Assembly (NCBI GenBank): GCA_002423245.1
Contig: DIVD01000024.1
Location: 31,181 to 95,180 of the forward strand
Reading direction: 5' to 3'
Source of the DNA: Rhodobacteraceae bacterium UBA6141
Lineage (GTDB): Bacteria > Pseudomonadota > Alphaproteobacteria > Rhodobacterales > Rhodobacteraceae
DNA length: 64,000 nt
Shown: positions 43,674 through 52,397 of the stretch, piece by piece
How the letters are laid out: every line of letters starts with the position of its first letter
Numbering within the stretch: the stretch's first letter is position 1
Program-made: the position numbers and the translations under genes
Notes under the pieces: generated by a model
Told to the model about the DNA's origin: nothing
Database searches by the model: none
What the model saw: only the letters and a program-made list of their open reading frames with translations

Positions 43674-45653
43674 CTACTCTGCCGCGGCCGGTGCGGGTTC
43701 GGCCAGCGCCACGATGTCCAGCATGATCCGGTTCAGCTCGAAGTCCTTGGGCGTGTAGACCCGCGCCACGCCCTGCGCGCGCAGCGTCGCCGCGTCCTCC
43801 TCGGGGATGATGCCGCCGACGACGACCGGCACATGGCCAAGCCCCGCCTCCCGCATCCGCTGCATCACCTCGGCGATCAGCGGCAGGTGGCTGCCGGACA
43901 GGATCGACAGGCCCAGCACATGCACCTCGCGCTCGCGCGCGGCCTCGACGATCTGCCTCGGCGTCAGGCGGATGCCGTCATAGCAGATCTCCATGCCGCA
44001 ATCGCGGGCGCGGAAGGCGATCTGCTCGGCGCCGTTGGAATGGCCGTCAAGCCCGGGCTTGCCCATCAGGAAGGTCAGGCGGCGCCCCAGCTTCGTCGAT
44101 ACCGCATCCACCGCCTCGCGGATCGGCTCCAGCCCCTCGGTCCGGTTCGAGGGGCTGCGCGACACGCCGGTCGGGCCGCGATATTCGCCATGCACCTCGC
44201 GCATCACCCCCGCCCATTCGCCGGTGGTCACGCCGGCCTTCGCCGCCGCGACCGAGGCCGGCATCACGTTCCGCCCCGTGCTTGCGGCCGCGCGCAGCTC
44301 GGCCAGCGCCGCCGCCACCGCCGCGGGGTCGCGCGCCGCGCGCCAGGCCTGAAGCCGCGCGATCTGGTCGGCCTCCACCGCCGGGTCCACCGTCATGATC
44401 CCGCCTTCGCTGTCCACCAGCGGCGAGGGCTCGGCCTCGGTCCAGCGGTTGACGCCGACCACCACCGTCTCGCCGGTTTCCACCCGCCCCAGTCGCGCGG
44501 CGTTGGAGGAGACGAGTTGCGCCTTCATGTAGTCGATCGCGGCGATGGCGCCGCCCATCGCGTCGAGCGTCGCAAGCTCTGCCCGCGCGCCCTCCTTCAG
44601 CTCCTCGACCCGCGCCGCGATCACCGGGTTGCCGTCGAAGAGGTCGCCATATTCCAGAAGGTCGGTTTCATAGGCCAGGATCTGCTGCATCCGCAGCGAC
44701 CATTGCTGATCCCAGGGGCGCGGGAGGCCAAGCGCCTCGTTCCAGGCCGGAAGCTGCACCGCGCGGGCGCGGGCGTTCCGCGACAGCGTGACCGCGAGCA
44801 TTTCCAGCAAGATGCGATAGACGTTGTTCTCGGGCTGCTGCTCGGTCAGGCCAAGGCTGTTGACCTGCACGCCATAGCGGAAGCGACGGAACTTCTCCTC
44901 CGCGATGCCATAGCGATCGCGGCAGATCTCGTCCCAAAGCTCGGTGAAGGCGCGCATCTTGCACAGCTCGGTCACGAAGCGGATGCCCGCGTTCACGAAA
45001 AAGCTGATGCGGCCGACCATCGCGGGAAACTCCGCCTCGGGCACCTTGCCCTTCAGGTCGTCCAGCACCGCGACCGCCGTTGCCAGCGCGAAGGCAAGCT
45101 CCTGCTCGGGTGTCGCCCCCGCCTCCTGCAGGTGGTAGGAACACACGTTCATCGGGTTCCATTTCGGCAGATGCACCGCGGTATAGGCGGCGACATCGGT
45201 GATCATCGCAAGGCTGGGCCGCGGCGGGCAGATATAGGTGCCGCGGCTGAGATATTCCTTCACCAGATCGTTCTGCACCGTGCCTTGCAGCGCCGACACC
45301 TCGGCCCCCTGCTCCTCGGCCACGGCGATGTAGAGCGACAGCAGCCAGGGCGCGGTCGCGTTGATCGTCATCGAGGTGTTCATCTGATCGAGCGGGATGC
45401 CGTCGAACAGCGCCCGCATGTCGCCCAGATGCGCCACCGGCACGCCGACCTTGCCGACCTCGCCCCGCGCCAGTTCGTGATCGCTGTCATAGCCGGTCTG
45501 GGTGGGCAGGTCGAAGGCGATCGAGAGCCCGGTCTGCCCGCGCGCGAGGTTGGCGCGATAGAGCGCGTTCGACTTCACCGCGGTGGAATGGCCGGCATAG
45601 GTGCGGAACAGCCAGGGCTTGTCCCGGGGCGTGACGTTCTGAACCTCGGTCAT
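43674..45653 (-). CDS. ecm: Ethylmalonyl-CoA mutase (B12-dependent)
   Basis: 659 residues, the length of Ecm/MeaA rather than of methylmalonyl-CoA mutase. N-terminal acyl-CoA mutase domain (KPWLFRTYAGHSTAVKSN, IAFDLPTQTGYDSDH, QGTVQNDLVKEYLSRGTYI) and a C-terminal cobalamin domain with the DxHxxG site in KPGLDGHSNGAEQIA. Converts ethylmalonyl-CoA to methylsuccinyl-CoA in the ethylmalonyl-CoA pathway. ATG at 45653 follows GGAGAG. Divergent from ccr, the enzyme making its substrate, across 326 bp. Confidence 0.94.
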   Translation of the reverse strand: MTEVQNVTPRDKPWLFRTYAGHSTAVKSNALYRANLARGQTGLSIAFDLPTQTGYDSDHELARGEVGKVGVPVAHLGDMRALFDGIPLDQMNTSMTINATAPWLLSLYIAVAEEQGAEVSALQGTVQNDLVKEYLSRGTYICPPRPSLAMITDVAAYTAVHLPKWNPMNVCSYHLQEAGATPEQELAFALATAVAVLDDLKGKVPEAEFPAMVGRISFFVNAGIRFVTELCKMRAFTELWDEICRDRYGIAEEKFRRFRYGVQVNSLGLTEQQPENNVYRILLEMLAVTLSRNARARAVQLPAWNEALGLPRPWDQQWSLRMQQILAYETDLLEYGDLFDGNPVIAARVEELKEGARAELATLDAMGGAIAAIDYMKAQLVSSNAARLGRVETGETVVVGVNRWTEAEPSPLVDSEGGIMTVDPAVEADQIARLQAWRAARDPAAVAAALAELRAAASTGRNVMPASVAAAKAGVTTGEWAGVMREVHGEYRGPTGVSRSPSNRTEGLEPIREAVDAVSTKLGRRLTFLMGKPGLDGHSNGAEQIAFRARDCGMEICYDGIRLTPRQIVEAAREREVHVLGLSILSGSHLPLIAEVMQRMREAGLGHVPVVVGGIIPEEDAATLRAQGVARVYTPKDFELNRIMLDIVALAEPAPAAAE

Positions 45654-45979
45654 GCGGGTCTCTCCGAATCCGGGGCCGGCGCGCGCCGGCAAGATAGTTG
45701 CGTCTCGAAAGCTGATAGGCGAAACAAACTGTCCCTGTCAATTCGCCGCGCCGCGGCGCCCCTGCGGCAGCAGGATCCGCCGGGCGGCGGCGGAGCGCGC
45801 GGTCTGCGCCCGCGGAAGTGCAAACCCGGCGGAAGCGGGGGGCGCGCCTGACCGAGTGGTCATAAAATTTCAAGATCACACTGACATGTATTGCAATGTT
45901 GCGCGGCCAATCGTATTTCCTAACGGCATGAGCCGCGTGATTCTGCGCTGCGGCATCCATTTCGGCCAAGGAGACTGTC
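45654..45979. promoter_or_regulatory. Divergent control region between ecm and ccr
   Basis: 326 bp without a gene. The ccr-proximal 120 bases are unusually AT-rich (around CATAAAATTTCAAGATCAC, 45861-45879). ATTGCAAT at 45890-45897 is palindromic and is followed by GTTGCG at 45898-45903; it resembles the TTTGCAAA sites of ScfR-type acyl-CoA regulators such as PccR. A coordinated promoter pair for the two pathway genes is likely; the regulator is not encoded nearby. Confidence 0.5.
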
Positions 45980-47272
45980 ATGGCTCTTGATATCCAGACC
46001 GAGATTGCGCCCTATGACGCGCCCGAGAAGGACCTGTACGAGATCGGCGAGATGCCCCCCCTCGGCTACGTCCCCAAACAGATGTATGCTTGGGCGATCC
46101 GGCGCGAGCGGCACGGTGAACCCGACAAGTCGATGCTGGTCGAGGTGGTGGACACCCCCGCGATCGACAGCCACGAGGTGCTGGTGCTGGTGATGGCCGC
46201 GGGCGTCAACTACAACGGCATCTGGGCCGGGCTCGGCGTGCCGATCAGCCCGTTCGACGGCCACAAGGCGCCCTATCACATCGCCGGATCGGACGCTTCG
46301 GGCATCATCTGGAAGGTCGGCGACAAGGTGAAGCGCTGGAAGGTGGGCGACGAGGTCGTGATCCATTGCAACCAGGACGACGGCGACGATGAAGAGTGCA
46401 ACGGCGGCGATCCGATGTTCTCGCCCAGCCAGCGGATCTGGGGCTATGAAACCCCCGATGGCAGCTTCGCGCAGTTCACGCGCGTGCAGGCGCAGCAGCT
46501 CATGCACCGGCCCAGGCACCTGACATGGGAGGAGAGCGCCTGCTACACGCTGACGCTGGCCACCGCCTACCGGATGCTGTTCGGCCACCGCCCGCATGTC
46601 CTCAAGCCCGGCGACAACGTGCTGGTCTGGGGCGCCTCGGGTGGGCTGGGCAGCTATGCGATCCAGCTGATCAACGCGGCGGGGGCGAATGCCATCGGCG
46701 TGATCAGCGACGAGGACAAGCGCGCCTTCGTCATGGATATCGGCGCCAAGGGCGTGATCAACCGCAAGGATTTCAGCTGCTGGGGCCAGATGCCGAAGGT
46801 CGGCACGCCCGAATACGCCGCCTGGTTCAAGGAGGCGCGCAGGTTCGGCGCCGCGATCTGGGAGATCACCGGCAAGGGCAACAATGTCGACATGGTGTTC
46901 GAGCATCCGGGCGAGGCGACCTTCCCGGTCTCGGTCTTCGTGGTCAAGCGCGGCGGCATGGTGGTGATCTGTGCCGGCACCAGCGGCTTCAACCTGACCT
47001 TCGACGTGCGCTATCTGTGGATGCACCAGAAGCGGGTGCAGGGCAGCCATTTCGCCAACCTCAAGCAGGCCTCGGCGGCGAACAGGCTGATGCTGGAGCG
47101 GCGGCTGGACCCGTGCATGTCCGAAGTGTTCCCCTGGGAGGAGATCCCCCGCGCGCACATGAAGATGCTGCGCAACGAGCACAAGCCGGGCAACATGGCG
47201 GTGCTGGTGCAAAGCCCGCGCCCCGGGCTGCGCACCTTCGAGGACGCGCTGGAGGCGGGGCGGCAGGGCTGA
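45980..47272 (+). CDS. ccr: Crotonyl-CoA carboxylase/reductase
   Basis: 430 residues, the Ccr length. MDR-superfamily reductase: YAWAIRRERHGEP, VMAAGVNYNGIWAGLG, and NADPH-binding VWGASGGLGSYAIQL. Carries out NADPH-dependent reductive carboxylation of crotonyl-CoA to ethylmalonyl-CoA, the key step of acetyl-CoA assimilation without isocitrate lyase. ATG at 45980 follows AAGGAGA. Paired divergently with ecm. Confidence 0.95.
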   Translation: MALDIQTEIAPYDAPEKDLYEIGEMPPLGYVPKQMYAWAIRRERHGEPDKSMLVEVVDTPAIDSHEVLVLVMAAGVNYNGIWAGLGVPISPFDGHKAPYHIAGSDASGIIWKVGDKVKRWKVGDEVVIHCNQDDGDDEECNGGDPMFSPSQRIWGYETPDGSFAQFTRVQAQQLMHRPRHLTWEESACYTLTLATAYRMLFGHRPHVLKPGDNVLVWGASGGLGSYAIQLINAAGANAIGVISDEDKRAFVMDIGAKGVINRKDFSCWGQMPKVGTPEYAAWFKEARRFGAAIWEITGKGNNVDMVFEHPGEATFPVSVFVVKRGGMVVICAGTSGFNLTFDVRYLWMHQKRVQGSHFANLKQASAANRLMLERRLDPCMSEVFPWEEIPRAHMKMLRNEHKPGNMAVLVQSPRPGLRTFEDALEAGRQG

Positions 47273-47344
47273 GGCCGGATCCCGGCTGCGAGAAGGCGCG
47301 GGGGGCTCTGGCGCGCGCCCGCGCCCTTCGCTAGGTTTGCGCCG

Positions 47345-48874
47345 ATGACCGGGACTGCGCTGACCTTTTCCGCCGATCAGGCCGAAGCCTGGGACCGTCT
47401 GGCCGAGGCGCTGGAGGGGGCGGGCGTCGATATCGTCAATGGCAGTTCGGAGCGGCCCGGAGAGGACGGCGCGCGCACCATCATGGCGGTGGTGGGCAAG
47501 GCGGGGTCGGGCAAGACCATGCTGCTGGCCGAGCTGACCCGAGCGCTGGAGGGGGCGGGCGTCGACATCATCTCGGGCGATTACGAGGGCAAGCGCCGCA
47601 AGGACCGGCGCCGGCTGGCGATCCTCGCGCCGACCAACAAGGCGGCGAGCGTGCTGCGCAGCCGCGGGGTGCCGGCGACGACGATCCACCGCATCCTCTA
47701 TACCCCCGTCTATGACCCGCAATATGAACGCATCGCCGAGTGGCTGGCGAATGGCGGCGAGCGGCCGGGGATCGAGGGGCTGACCGAGGCGGCGCTGGAC
47801 CGGGCGAAGGCCTTCTACGAGCTGGTGAAATCGGTGCCGGGGGCGCTGGCGAGCGCCGGGCTGCGCGGCTCGGACTTCATCCTTGGCTGGAAGCGGCGCG
47901 AGGATCCCCTCGACATCGGGCTGATCGACGAATGCTCGATGCTCGACGACCGGCAGTTCGATGACCTCAAGCAGATCTTCCCGACGCTGGTGATGTTCGG
48001 CGATCCGGCGCAGCTTGCCCCGGTCAACCAGTCGGGCGCGATGGCCTTCGACCGCCTGCCCGAGGGCCAGCGGCTGGAGTTGCACCGCATCCACCGGCAG
48101 GAGGGCGACAACCCGATCCTCGACCTTGCCCATGCGCTGGCCGACGAGGATCTGACCTTCGAGCGGTTCGAGCGGATGGTGGAGGAGGCGGCGCGGCGCG
48201 ACCCGCGCGTGGTCTGGGCCGAGCGGGTGGAGAGCGACCTGATGGCGCGCTCGCCGGTGCTGGTCTGGCGCAACCAGACGCGGATCCGGCTGATCCAGGC
48301 GTTCCGGGGCGCGTTCGGCGCGCCGATGGATGCGCTGCTGCCGGGCGAGCCGCTGATCTGCGACGGGATCGAACTGCCGCTGAAGCACCGCAAGAAGCGC
48401 ATCGACCTCGAGGCGCGGGGGCTGATCAAGGGGGCGCAGGTGATCTATCTCGGCCCCGGCAGGAAGCCCGGTTTCAGCCGCATCCATGTGATCGGCGCCG
48501 AGGAGCCGCAGGTCTCTGCCGCCTCGATCATCAAGATCGAATTGCCGGATGCGGAGGAGCCCTTCATCCCCTATGCCGCGCGGATGGGCGCCGCCTTCCT
48601 GCACGGGGCTGCGGTGACGATCCACAAGGCGCAGGGCTCGCAATGGGAGAACGTGCAGGTGTTCGCGCCCGACCTCTATGCCGCCTCGCGCGCCGGGCGG
48701 ACCGAGGCGGGCATTCCGCTGTGGAAGCGGCTGGCCTATGTGGCGATCACCCGGGCGGAAACGCGGCTGCTCTGGGTGGTGCGCAACCGGCTGTCGCGGC
48801 CGGTGGCGCCGCTGACGGTGGAGGATTTGCCGCAGAACGCCGCCCCGCTGGCACTGCTGCGCGAGGAGGAGTAG
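47345..48874 (+). CDS. RecD/Dda-like superfamily 1 DNA helicase
   Basis: 509 residues. Walker A VVGKAGSGKTMLL (residues 51-58), motif Ia LAPTNKAASVLRSRG, Walker B LIDECSMLDD, motif III MFGDPAQLAPV, and the C-terminal TIHKAQGSQWENVQV and YVAITRAETRLLWV. A 5'-3' SF1 helicase, probably in repair or recombination; no recB/recC are near. Walker A is flanked by two copies of ALEGAGVDI. CTAG at 47331 may be the -10 element only 11 bases before the ATG, which would give a leaderless mRNA. Confidence 0.88.
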   Translation: MTGTALTFSADQAEAWDRLAEALEGAGVDIVNGSSERPGEDGARTIMAVVGKAGSGKTMLLAELTRALEGAGVDIISGDYEGKRRKDRRRLAILAPTNKAASVLRSRGVPATTIHRILYTPVYDPQYERIAEWLANGGERPGIEGLTEAALDRAKAFYELVKSVPGALASAGLRGSDFILGWKRREDPLDIGLIDECSMLDDRQFDDLKQIFPTLVMFGDPAQLAPVNQSGAMAFDRLPEGQRLELHRIHRQEGDNPILDLAHALADEDLTFERFERMVEEAARRDPRVVWAERVESDLMARSPVLVWRNQTRIRLIQAFRGAFGAPMDALLPGEPLICDGIELPLKHRKKRIDLEARGLIKGAQVIYLGPGRKPGFSRIHVIGAEEPQVSAASIIKIELPDAEEPFIPYAARMGAAFLHGAAVTIHKAQGSQWENVQVFAPDLYAASRAGRTEAGIPLWKRLAYVAITRAETRLLWVVRNRLSRPVAPLTVEDLPQNAAPLALLREEE

Positions 48875-48992
48875 GCGCGGCGCGGACCCGCAGGAGCGCA
48901 AATGCGCCGGCGCCCGACCTTCTGCGGGGACTTGATGCCCCTTCCCGGCGCCGTCTCCAGCCTCTAGTCTGGCCGCAAGAAGGAGGCCCCCG

Positions 48993-49229
48993 ATGCGCTG
49001 CGTTTTCGTCCAGTTCCGCTGTCAGCCCGGCAAGACCTATGAGGTCGCCGATGCCATCTATGACCGCGAGGTGGTGAGCGAGCTTTACTCCACCTCGGGC
49101 GAGTATGACCTGATCGCCAAGGTCTACATCCCCGACGAGGCCGATGTCGGCCACTGGCTGACGGAGAAGCTGTTCGACATTCCGGGGATCAGCCGCACCC
49201 TGACCACGATGACGTTCAAGGCGTTCTGA
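48993..49229 (+). CDS. Stand-alone Lrp/AsnC ligand-binding (RAM) domain protein
   Basis: 78 residues, all of it the RAM domain (VFVQFRCQPGKTYEVADAI, SGEYDLIAKVYIP, ISRTLTTMTFKAF) without an HTH. Such SraA-type proteins may bind amino acids or pair with full Lrp proteins. ATG at 48993 follows GAAGGAGG. A 19-bp duplication covers its last codons and stop. Confidence 0.88.
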   Translation: MRCVFVQFRCQPGKTYEVADAIYDREVVSELYSTSGEYDLIAKVYIPDEADVGHWLTEKLFDIPGISRTLTTMTFKAF

Positions 49230-49248
49230 GACGTTCAAGGCGTTCTGA
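49211..49248. repeat. Perfect 19-bp tandem duplication across a stop codon
   Basis: GACGTTCAAGGCGTTCTGA at 49211-49229 is repeated exactly at 49230-49248. The first copy ends with the stop of the RAM-domain gene; the second lies just beyond it. Looks like a recent slippage event. Confidence 0.97.
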
Positions 49249-49283
49249 GCGGCAAGGCATTCGCCCTGCCTTGCGCGCCGCCA

Positions 49284-49311
49284 TTGACTCCGCGCGCCGC
49301 GCCTGTATAAG
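49284..49311 (+). promoter_or_regulatory. Promoter of rpsD
   Basis: TTGACT (49284-49289), 16-base spacer, TATAAG (49306-49311) with TG just before the -10. It predicts a leader of about 160 bases, which could host S4 autoregulation. The best sigma-70 match in the window. Confidence 0.8.
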
Positions 49312-49480
49312 CCCGCCGTCCCGGACCCGTTTGTCCGGGGCTTTTCATTGGTGTTGGTGGCCCTCGCAAGGGGATGCCTGTCGGTCGGGGGCGCGCAAGC
49401 CCGCGGCAAAGGACAACGCCCTTCGCTACAGGACGCGGGCCCTCGGGCCGGCACAAGAACAACAACGAAGGAGATCAGCG

Positions 49481-50101
49481 GTGACCAAACGCACCTCTGC
49501 CAAGTACAAGCTCGACCGCCGCATGGGCGAGAACATCTGGGGCCGTGCCAAATCCCCGGTGAACAGGCGCGAATACGGCCCCGGCCAGCACGGCCAGCGC
49601 CGCAAGAACAAGCTGTCGGACTTCGGCACCCAGCTGCGCGCCAAGCAGAAGCTGAAGGGCTATTACGGCGACCTGACCGAAAAGCAGTTCCGCAAGATCT
49701 TTGGCGAGGCCGAGCGCGTCAAGGGTGACACCGGCGAGAACCTGATCGGCCTGCTTGAGCGGCGCCTCGACGCGGTGATCTACCGCGCCAAGTTCGTGCC
49801 GACCATCTTTGCCGCCCGCCAGTTCGTGAACCACGGCCATGTCACCGTGAACGGCCAGCGCGTCAACATCGCCTCCTACCGGGTGAACGAGGGCGACGTG
49901 ATCGGCCTGCGCGACCGCTCGCGCCAACTGGCGATCGTGCTGGAATCGGTCGGCCTGAGCGAGCGCGACGTGCCGGACTATCTGGACGCCGACCATTCCC
50001 GGATGACCGCCACCTTCGTGCGCACCCCCTCGCTGGCCGATGTGCCCTATGCGGTGGTGATGGAGCCGAACCTCGTGGTCGAATACTACGCCAAGAACTG
50101 A
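49481..50101 (+). CDS. rpsD: 30S ribosomal protein S4
   Basis: 206 residues, exactly the family length, from the GTG at 49481, seven bases after GAAGGAGAT. RTSAKYKLDRRMGENIWG at the N-terminus and the S4 RNA-binding domain (RLDAVIYRAKFVPTIFAARQ, VNHGHVTVNGQRVNI). Nucleates 30S assembly on 16S rRNA. Single gene with its own promoter and terminator. Confidence 0.97.
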   Translation: MTKRTSAKYKLDRRMGENIWGRAKSPVNRREYGPGQHGQRRKNKLSDFGTQLRAKQKLKGYYGDLTEKQFRKIFGEAERVKGDTGENLIGLLERRLDAVIYRAKFVPTIFAARQFVNHGHVTVNGQRVNIASYRVNEGDVIGLRDRSRQLAIVLESVGLSERDVPDYLDADHSRMTATFVRTPSLADVPYAVVMEPNLVVEYYAKN

Positions 50102-50148
50102 TCGGGACGCAGCGTCGCCGGGTGCCTGCCCGGCCAGCGCCATTCTGC

Positions 50149-50179
50149 AAAGGGCCGCGGCGCAAGCCGGCGGCCCTTT
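50149..50179 (+). terminator. Intrinsic terminator of rpsD
   Basis: AAAGGGCCGC (50149-50158) pairs with GCGGCCCTTT (50170-50179), with an inner GGC-GCAA-GCC helix, followed by T and GCC. About 48 bases after the rpsD stop. Confidence 0.85.
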
Positions 50180-50277
50180 TGCCATTCCGGGCGGCCCTGC
50201 CAGCGCCGGGGGGCAACATGCTGCTGGCATTGCCGGGAGCGGGCCGCTAGAAAGCCGGAAGTTTCGGAGTGTTCATC

Positions 50278-51486
50278 ATGTCAGACCAGATCCGCCCGCA
50301 GCCCGGCATACTCGACATCGCGCTTTACGAGGCGGGGGCGGGGCATGTCGCGGGCCTCTCGGACGCGATCAAGCTGTCGTCGAACGAAAACCCGTTCGGC
50401 GCCTCGGAAAGGGTCAAGGACGCGTTCCTGCGGTCGGTCCACAAGCTGCACCGCTATCCCAATACCGACCATGCCAGCCTGCGCCAGGCCATCGGCGAGG
50501 TGCACGGGCTGGATGCGGCGCGGATCATCTGCGGGGTGGGCAGCGACGAGATCATCCATTTCCTGTGCCAGGCCTATGCCGGGCCGGGGGATGAGGTGGT
50601 GTTCACCGAGCATGGCTTCCTGATGTACCGCATCTCCGCCATGGCGGCGGGCGCCACCCCGGTCGAGGCGCGCGAGCGCGAGCGGGTGACCGATGTGGAC
50701 GCGGTCCTTGCCGCCTGCGGGCCGCGCACCCGGCTGGTGTTCATCGCCAACCCCAACAACCCCACCGGAACGATGATCGGCCTGTCCGAGATCGAGCGGC
50801 TGGCCGACGGGCTGCCGCCGCAGGCCATTCTGGTGCTGGACGGGGCCTATGCCGAATATGTGGCGGGCTACGATGGCGGGGCGTGGCTGGCGACGACGCG
50901 GCCGAACGTGGTGATGACGCGCACCTTCTCCAAGATCTACGGGCTGGGCGGGCTGCGCATCGGCTGGGGCTATGGCCCGAAGCCGATCATCGACGTGCTG
51001 AACCGCATCCGCGCGCCCTTCAACCTGTCCACCACGCAGCTTGAGGCGGCAGAGGCCGCGGTGCGCGATCAGGACTGGGTGGACCGCTGCCGGGCGGACA
51101 ACACGCGGCTGCGAGGCTGGCTGGCGGAGGCTCTGGCGGAAAAGGGCGTCCCGTCAGACACTTCCACGGCGAACTTCATCCTCGCGCGCTTTGCCGACGA
51201 GGCCGAGGCCGCCGCCTGCGACACATGGCTGCAAAGCCAGGGCCTGATCGTGCGGCGGGTGTCGGGCTACAAGCTGCCGAACTGTTTGCGCATCACCGTG
51301 GGGGACGAGGCCAGCTGCCGCCGCATCGCCCATGCCATCGGCCAGTTCAAGGCGCTGGTAAGGCCGCGCACGGACCCCGAGACGGCACTGCCAGAGGGCG
51401 GGTTGCCAGAGGGCGGGTTGCCAGAGGGCGGGATTCCCGAGGGCGGCGTTCTGGAAGGCGGCCGCGTTGAAGGCGGCACGGCATGA
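50278..51486 (+). CDS. hisC: Histidinol-phosphate aminotransferase with repeat tail
   Basis: 402 residues; the family norm is about 360. Aminotransferase fold I: LSSNENPFGASERV, IANPNNPTGTM, and PLP lysine in TFSKIYGLGGLRIGWG. Acts in histidine synthesis and, in this gene context, probably also as aromatic aminotransferase. The extra C-terminus (372-401) is six EGG-containing pentapeptides from a 15-bp DNA repeat. ATG at 50278 after CGGAG. Stop overlaps tyrC by ATGA. Confidence 0.93.
   Translation: MSDQIRPQPGILDIALYEAGAGHVAGLSDAIKLSSNENPFGASERVKDAFLRSVHKLHRYPNTDHASLRQAIGEVHGLDAARIICGVGSDEIIHFLCQAYAGPGDEVVFTEHGFLMYRISAMAAGATPVEARERERVTDVDAVLAACGPRTRLVFIANPNNPTGTMIGLSEIERLADGLPPQAILVLDGAYAEYVAGYDGGAWLATTRPNVVMTRTFSKIYGLGGLRIGWGYGPKPIIDVLNRIRAPFNLSTTQLEAAEAAVRDQDWVDRCRADNTRLRGWLAEALAEKGVPSDTSTANFILARFADEAEAAACDTWLQSQGLIVRRVSGYKLPNCLRITVGDEASCRRIAHAIGQFKALVRPRTDPETALPEGGLPEGGLPEGGIPEGGVLEGGRVEGGTA
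51391..51480. repeat. 15-bp tandem repeat, six units in hisC
   Basis: Units begin at 51391, 51406, 51421, 51436, 51451 and 51466. The first two are identical and later ones increasingly diverged. In frame, it extends HisC by 30 residues of PEGGL-like repeats right up to the stop. Confidence 0.95.
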
Positions 51487-52397
51487 TCTATGACCGCGTG
51501 GCGCTGATCGGGCTGGGGCTGATCGCGTCCTCGATGGCACATGCCATGCGGGAGCAGGGGCTGGCGGGGCGGATCGTCGGCCATGCCCGCAGCGAGGAGA
51601 CGCGCGCGGCGGCGCTGGAGATCGGCTTCGTGGACGAGGTGTTTGCCACGGCGGCCGAGGCTGTGGAGGGCGCCGATCTGGTGGTGCTTGCCGTGCCGGT
51701 GGGCGCGATGGGCGAGATCGCGGCCGAGATCGGCCCGCATCTGAAGCCGGGCGCGACGGTCACGGATGTCGGCTCGGTCAAGCAGGCGGTGATTGCGGCG
51801 GTGGCGCCGCATCTGCCCGCAGGCGTGCATTTCGTGCCGGGCCACCCGATCGCGGGCACCGAGCATTCGGGGCCCCATTCCGGCTTTGCCGGCCTCTTTC
51901 GCAACCGCTGGTGGCTGCTGACGCCGCTGCCGGGAGCCGACGCGGCGGCGACGGCACGGCTGCGCGCGCTGTGCGAGGGCATGGGCGCCAAGGTGGACGA
52001 GATGGAGCCCGAGCATCACGATCTGGTGCTGGCCGTCACCAGCCACACGCCGCACCTCATCGCCTACACGATGGTGGGCGTGGCCGACGACCTTGCCCGC
52101 GTCACCGACAGCGAGGTGGTGCAGTATTCCGCCGCGGGGTTCCGCGACTTCACCCGCATCGCGGCCAGCGACCCGACGATGTGGCGCGACGTCTTCCTGA
52201 CCAACAAGGACGCCACGCTGGAGATTCTCGGCCGCTTCACCGAGGAGCTGTTCGCGCTGCAACGCGCAATCCGCACCGGCGATGGCGAGATGCTGTTCGA
52301 CTATTTCACCCGCACCCGCGCGATCCGCCGCGGCATCATCGAGGCGGGGCAGGACACCGCCGCGCCCGACTTTGGCCGCAGCAAGGCCGGCGCATGA
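51483..52397 (+). CDS. tyrC: Prephenate/cyclohexadienyl dehydrogenase
   Basis: 304 residues. NAD-binding ALIGLGLIASSMA (the second glycine of the usual GLGLIGSS is alanine), DVGSVKQAVI, and PGHPIAGTEHSGP with the catalytic histidine region; SHTPHLIAYTM further on. Oxidises arogenate and/or prephenate in tyrosine synthesis. Translationally coupled to hisC and to the extensin-family gene. Confidence 0.92.
   Translation: MIYDRVALIGLGLIASSMAHAMREQGLAGRIVGHARSEETRAAALEIGFVDEVFATAAEAVEGADLVVLAVPVGAMGEIAAEIGPHLKPGATVTDVGSVKQAVIAAVAPHLPAGVHFVPGHPIAGTEHSGPHSGFAGLFRNRWWLLTPLPGADAAATARLRALCEGMGAKVDEMEPEHHDLVLAVTSHTPHLIAYTMVGVADDLARVTDSEVVQYSAAGFRDFTRIAASDPTMWRDVFLTNKDATLEILGRFTEELFALQRAIRTGDGEMLFDYFTRTRAIRRGIIEAGQDTAAPDFGRSKAGA

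Noticed and set aside
45920..48901. A 993-codon minus-strand open frame opposite ccr and the helicase
   Set aside because: Antisense shadow of two well-conserved genes; no recognisable motif.
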